From contig CALKUG010000348.1 in assembly GCA_937996765.1 (NCBI GenBank), positions 1 to 9,622 of the forward strand: a DNA stretch of 9,622 nucleotides. The letters are read 5' to 3'. Position numbers and translations under genes: made by a program. Of this stretch, positions 6,487-9,622 are shown one piece after another (the first letter of the stretch is position 1; every line of letters starts with the position of its first letter). The notes beneath the pieces were generated by a model. The model saw only the letters and a program-made list of their open reading frames with translations. It was not told the origin of the DNA and did not search any database. This DNA comes from an uncultured Ignavibacteria bacterium. GTDB lineage: Bacteria; Bacteroidota; Ignavibacteria; Ignavibacteriales; Ignavibacteriaceae.

Positions 6487-7233
6487 TTACGGTTTACGGT
6501 AGAGGCTAAAATCAGCTAATCCTTTTCGTTGTAAAAAGTGATTAAATGATACTCTCAGTACTCCCAATCCGTAAATAACACTGCGTTTGAAGTTAATACT
6601 CGAAGCTTCTTCAAAATACTTTGTTGGACAAGTAACTTCACCAATTTCAAAACCACGATACACTATCTGTGAAATCATTTCGTTATCGAAAACAAAGTCA
6701 TCTGAATTCTGACTCAAATCAATTGATTCAAGCACTTCGCGGGAAAACGCACGATAACCGGTATGGTATTCCGACAGTTTTTGACCAATCAATATATTCT
6801 GAACTAAAGTGAGTAATCTGTTGCTCACATATTTGTAGTAAGGCATACCACCCTTTAGAGCACCCAAACCTAATATTCGAGATGCCAAAACAACGGGGTA
6901 TAATCCGTTTGCAATTATGTAAGCAATTGAGGGTATTAATTTGGGGGTATATTGATAGTCGGGATGTAACATAATAACAATATCGCCATTAAGCTCAAGG
7001 GCTTTGGCATAACATGTTTTCTGATTGCCACCATAACCTTTGTTATGGTCATGTTGCACAACATGCTTAATTCCTAATTCCTTGGCTACAGCTACAGTGC
7101 TATCTTTACTTGCATCATCTACTAAAACAACATCATCTACTATATCGAAAGGGATTTCGTTATAGGTTATCTCTAAGGTTTTTGCCGCGTTATAAGCAGG
7201 TAATACAACAACTACCCTTTTTCCACTAATCAT
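6487..7233 (-). CDS. GT2 glycosyltransferase, dolichyl/polyprenyl-phosphate sugar synthase-like
   Basis: This is a 248-residue GT-A enzyme with no membrane segment. Motifs: VVVVLPAYNAAKTL (7-20), VLVDDASKDST (37-47, nucleotide-sugar binding Asp39/Asp40), NKGYGGNQKTCYAKAL (64-79), IVIMLHPDYQYTPKLI (85-100), GYRAFSREVL (159-168) and DFVFDNEMISQ (179-189). The metal-binding segment reads HPD rather than the DAD of many DPM1-like enzymes; Asp92 fills the second position. These enzymes move a sugar from a nucleotide donor to polyprenyl phosphate on the cytoplasmic face, which would supply an ArnT-like enzyme. It starts 10 bp after the stop of the hybrid kinase-like gene, so the two are probably co-transcribed, and ends 5 bp from the convergent ArnT-like gene. 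The ribosome site is weak (TAGG, 11 bases before ATG). Sugar and acceptor are not determined. Confidence 0.88.
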   Translation of the reverse strand: MISGKRVVVVLPAYNAAKTLEITYNEIPFDIVDDVVLVDDASKDSTVAVAKELGIKHVVQHDHNKGYGGNQKTCYAKALELNGDIVIMLHPDYQYTPKLIPSIAYIIANGLYPVVLASRILGLGALKGGMPYYKYVSNRLLTLVQNILIGQKLSEYHTGYRAFSREVLESIDLSQNSDDFVFDNEMISQIVYRGFEIGEVTCPTKYFEEASSINFKRSVIYGLGVLRVSFNHFLQRKGLADFSLYRKP

Positions 7234-7243
7234 TACAAATAAC

Positions 7244-9622
7244 CTATTTTTTCAGTTTACTCAATTTTTCGATGAGAGTAGTTTTGTAAACAGGTTTTTC
7301 AATAAACGCACTGAATCCTGCACTGATAAACTTTTCTCTATCTCCGGGGAGCACGTATGCCGAAGCACCAATTATCGGTTTATTTGAATAACCCGGTATT
7401 TGCCTAATCATCTTCAAAGCATCAAGACCGTTGTACTCGCCTTGTAAATTGATATCCAATAAAATAAAATCAAACGAAAATTCTTGAAACAGCGGCATTG
7501 CTTCTTCAAAAGATGCAGCAAACTTAATTAAACGCATTTCCTTGCACTGCTGTCTGAAGAGTATTTGTGCATCCACTGAATCTTCAACATACAAACACGT
7601 GAGATCCCCCAAATTAATCGAGGAGTCATCCGTGTTGGATATAACCAAGTTATTTTCACGACTAATGGGTTGAGATTGTACCGGAGCATCACTAAACATT
7701 GGTTTTGGTTCTGCTTGAGGTTTTACAGTTTCTTTAATCTCTTTAGCCGGAATCTCGGCATTTGTCTTTTCGGTAGCTGCATCTGAGGTAAAACTGTTGG
7801 TAAATGAATACCTACTGAATGAATCGAAGGCATTCTCAGATTGCGAAACAGGAGTATTAGTAAATGAAGTTGGTTCTGTTACTTTTTCTTCAACAGCATT
7901 AACGGCAGTTGGGGGCATAATTGATTTTGGTACTCGAGAAGATTGCAATGCATGTCCAAAATCATCTGATTCAACTTCAGGGTTATAGCTGGATGCATCC
8001 AATTTTATTGGAAATACAAAACCAAGCTCCGAAGGTCGGCCTGAAACCATTTTTGTCTCAAATCTACCTTGTAGTGCTTTTAAGAGTTTTTGAACTGTGT
8101 AAACATTAAAACGCGAGAATCCAATACTCCGTAACACATAAATATCAGCACCGTTAAACACAGATTGAATTGCTTGTAAAGTTTTATCAGAAACCTTTTC
8201 ATTCCCATCTTTAATGGAAATCATAAAATTATGTTCATCTATTTGAGATGATGAAACTATAACTTTTTCTGAATCATTGGAGAGAAAAGCCATCATAATA
8301 ATGGTCTTTAAAAAGCTCTTCATTTTTTCGGTATCAGTATCTATTGCAAAACCGGAAATGCGTCCTGCTACAACTTCCCTCCAAAATAGAGGGTCAGGTG
8401 TTTCATGGTCACGTAACATTGATTCAAAAATTGATGAAAACGATGAAGTTGAAACAGAGAGATTTCTTAAATCCTCAATTACTCTTGCATACTCACCAAC
8501 CGAGTTTACGGTAAGCTTGAACTTACTCTTATTTTGATCAATTATCTGGAAGCTCTCAATTTGCTCTTCATCAAGCTCCGGGAGAGAAGATTTAACCAAA
8601 TCCACAAATCCCAAAATGGCATTCATCGGAGTATTAAGTTCATGAAAAATATAACCAATTTGAGAGGAGTTAATGCCGTTTATTTGGGTAACCGGACCGG
8701 AAGAAGGGTTATCACGATAAACAATTTTTTCTACAGGTTTTTCGACCGTAACAATTTTTTCTACAGGTTTTTCTTTTATTATCTCTTTAATTACTTCTTT
8801 AACTACAACTTCTCCACTTGCGGGCTCGCCTATCAACAAATAGAATTCAGCCGATTTTCCATCGGGTACTATAGGTACAATGGTAAACGTTTTGGATATA
8901 AAACCCTCGGGTGTAGTAACTCGGATTACAGTTTTAGTTTGCACAGGTTTATGTTTGTTTGTAACGCCGGAAAACTCAACACGAGATTTATCATCAATAA
9001 GTGAGTAAAAGGCTTCTTCTAAAAGAGAACCCTTAGGTTTCCCAAACATCTCATACGCTTTGTTATTAATCTTTTTAATAAAACGAATGTCATCAAGCAC
9101 TAAGAGGGGTAAATCGCTGTTCTCGAATAAATCATTGTAAAGCATTTCGTTTATTCGAACATTTTTATCACTGCTCATATCTTTAATTAAACAGTAATGT
9201 GCCTTTTTACCCTCATACATAAAGGGAATTCTAAACAACGAAACATTAACGTACGAGCCATCTTTACGGCGATGCAATTGAGGAGCTGAGAATTTGCCCT
9301 CATCTACGTCGAAACCGGAACGTAATTCCTGCAAATCAGAGGGACTGTATAAATCAGTAAAATCCATCATCATAAACTCATCCAGCGAATAGCCATAGAG
9401 CTCTATTGACTTTTGGTTACAATCAATAAATTTAAAACTATCCTTATAATAGGTTACAATCGGTTCCGGATTGTATTTAAAGAGTTGTTCGTGCATTTTT
9501 CCTCTATGCTTTAATAAGTTCTCGAGAGTAATTTCATTTTTATCTTCTAAGATAAACAAAAGACCATCAACATACGAAGTCTTAATTAAACGAGCTTTCC
9601 TTGAATCGTAACCGTTAGTATA
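7244..9622 (-). CDS. Multi-PAS hybrid histidine-kinase-like protein with degenerate ATPase domain and intact receiver (5' end outside window)
   Basis: Residues are numbered from a TTG at 9559, but the frame stays open another 21 codons to the window edge. That extension (through SYVDGLLFILED) looks like the end of a further PAS/PAC domain, so the start lies outside. Order: PAS at about 22-128 (NPEPIVTYYKD...LIKDMSS), a second PAS-like domain at about 140-245, a VKE/EKPVEKIV repeat linker (249-282), a HisKA-like helical pair with the H-box FHELNTPMNAILGF (His306), an ATPase-like region (about 390-520), a Ser/Thr/Pro-rich linker (about 521-648) and a receiver (about 652-771). The receiver keeps Glu659/Asp660, phosphoacceptor Asp702 in LLDINL, Ser733 and Lys755. 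The ATPase-like region lacks the N-box Asn and the DxGxG and GxGLGL glycines, so autokinase activity is doubtful. No membrane segment is visible. It is probably co-transcribed with the GT2 gene downstream. Architecture is secure; signal and output are unknown. Confidence 0.88.
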   Translation of the reverse strand, partial: YTNGYDSRKARLIKTSYVDGLLFILEDKNEITLENLLKHRGKMHEQLFKYNPEPIVTYYKDSFKFIDCNQKSIELYGYSLDEFMMMDFTDLYSPSDLQELRSGFDVDEGKFSAPQLHRRKDGSYVNVSLFRIPFMYEGKKAHYCLIKDMSSDKNVRINEMLYNDLFENSDLPLLVLDDIRFIKKINNKAYEMFGKPKGSLLEEAFYSLIDDKSRVEFSGVTNKHKPVQTKTVIRVTTPEGFISKTFTIVPIVPDGKSAEFYLLIGEPASGEVVVKEVIKEIIKEKPVEKIVTVEKPVEKIVYRDNPSSGPVTQINGINSSQIGYIFHELNTPMNAILGFVDLVKSSLPELDEEQIESFQIIDQNKSKFKLTVNSVGEYARVIEDLRNLSVSTSSFSSIFESMLRDHETPDPLFWREVVAGRISGFAIDTDTEKMKSFLKTIIMMAFLSNDSEKVIVSSSQIDEHNFMISIKDGNEKVSDKTLQAIQSVFNGADIYVLRSIGFSRFNVYTVQKLLKALQGRFETKMVSGRPSELGFVFPIKLDASSYNPEVESDDFGHALQSSRVPKSIMPPTAVNAVEEKVTEPTSFTNTPVSQSENAFDSFSRYSFTNSFTSDAATEKTNAEIPAKEIKETVKPQAEPKPMFSDAPVQSQPISRENNLVISNTDDSSINLGDLTCLYVEDSVDAQILFRQQCKEMRLIKFAASFEEAMPLFQEFSFDFILLDINLQGEYNGLDALKMIRQIPGYSNKPIIGASAYVLPGDREKFISAGFSAFIEKPVYKTTLIEKLSKLKK
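8720..8773 (-). repeat. Two exact 24 bp direct repeats, 30 bp period, inside the kinase-like gene
   Basis: Bases 8720-8743 recur exactly at 8750-8773. In frame they encode the tandem EKPVEKIV units at residues 263-270 and 273-280, flanked by VVVKEVIKEIIK. The charged alternation suggests an extended or coiled spacer between the PAS region and the HisKA-like helices. Exact DNA identity points to recent duplication or a slippage-prone tract. Confidence 0.85.

Noticed and set aside
8720..8773. Direct repeats as part of a CRISPR array
   Set aside because: There are only two copies with 6-base spacing, in frame within a coding sequence and encoding a regular protein repeat.
8534..9004. 156-codon plus-strand frame rich in Phe, Tyr and Asn
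   Set aside because: It is antisense to the kinase-like gene; its FFYRFF repeats are just the reverse of the EKPVEKIV coding repeats and it matches no family.

Overview
The window looks like chromosomal DNA from a low-GC member of the Bacteroidota/Chlorobiota (FCB) group; Ignavibacteria or Kapabacteria-like lineages would fit. The evidence is indirect: AT-rich codon use, a short signal peptide ending in LFAQ, weak or absent Shine-Dalgarno sites at several genes, and TTTG/TANNTTTG-like promoter elements. I see no IS element, phage gene, CRISPR array, tRNA or rRNA.

Left block (1-2392, minus strand, transcribed right to left): a secreted protein with an RsiV/PdaC-like C-terminus (DUF4163-DUF3298), a STAS anti-sigma-factor antagonist, purM (purine synthesis) and, cut by the left edge, the first codons of a TatD-family nuclease. 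The gaps are 19, 10 and 7 bp, so this is probably one operon mixing housekeeping genes with envelope or regulatory ones.

Middle (2393-3654): a roughly 620 bp AT-rich non-coding stretch holding a plus-strand terminator-like hairpin with no evident gene in front of it and a second inverted repeat. It is followed by a small exported HEAT-repeat protein transcribed alone, with a good ribosome binding site and a strong terminator.

Right block (3655-9622): a plus-strand pair, a membrane-tethered PHP-domain (CehA/McbA-like) protein overlapping an ArnT/PMT_2-type polyprenyl-phosphate-sugar glycosyltransferase. This pair converges, with a 5 bp gap, on a minus-strand pair: a multi-PAS hybrid histidine-kinase-like protein and a GT2 enzyme of the dolichyl-phosphate-sugar synthase type. 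The GT2 enzyme could make the lipid-linked sugar donor on the cytoplasmic face, and the ArnT-like enzyme could use it on the periplasmic face, with the PHP protein acting there too. That pathway is inference from family knowledge and proximity. The kinase-like protein keeps its phosphoacceptor His and a complete receiver domain, but its ATPase domain lacks the recognisable ATP-binding boxes. Its reading frame stays open through the right edge, so its N-terminus lies outside the window.

The most interesting points are the apparent pseudokinase with intact phosphotransfer sites, the coupled PHP/ArnT-like pair facing a GT2 enzyme, and the repeated use of non-ATG start codons.
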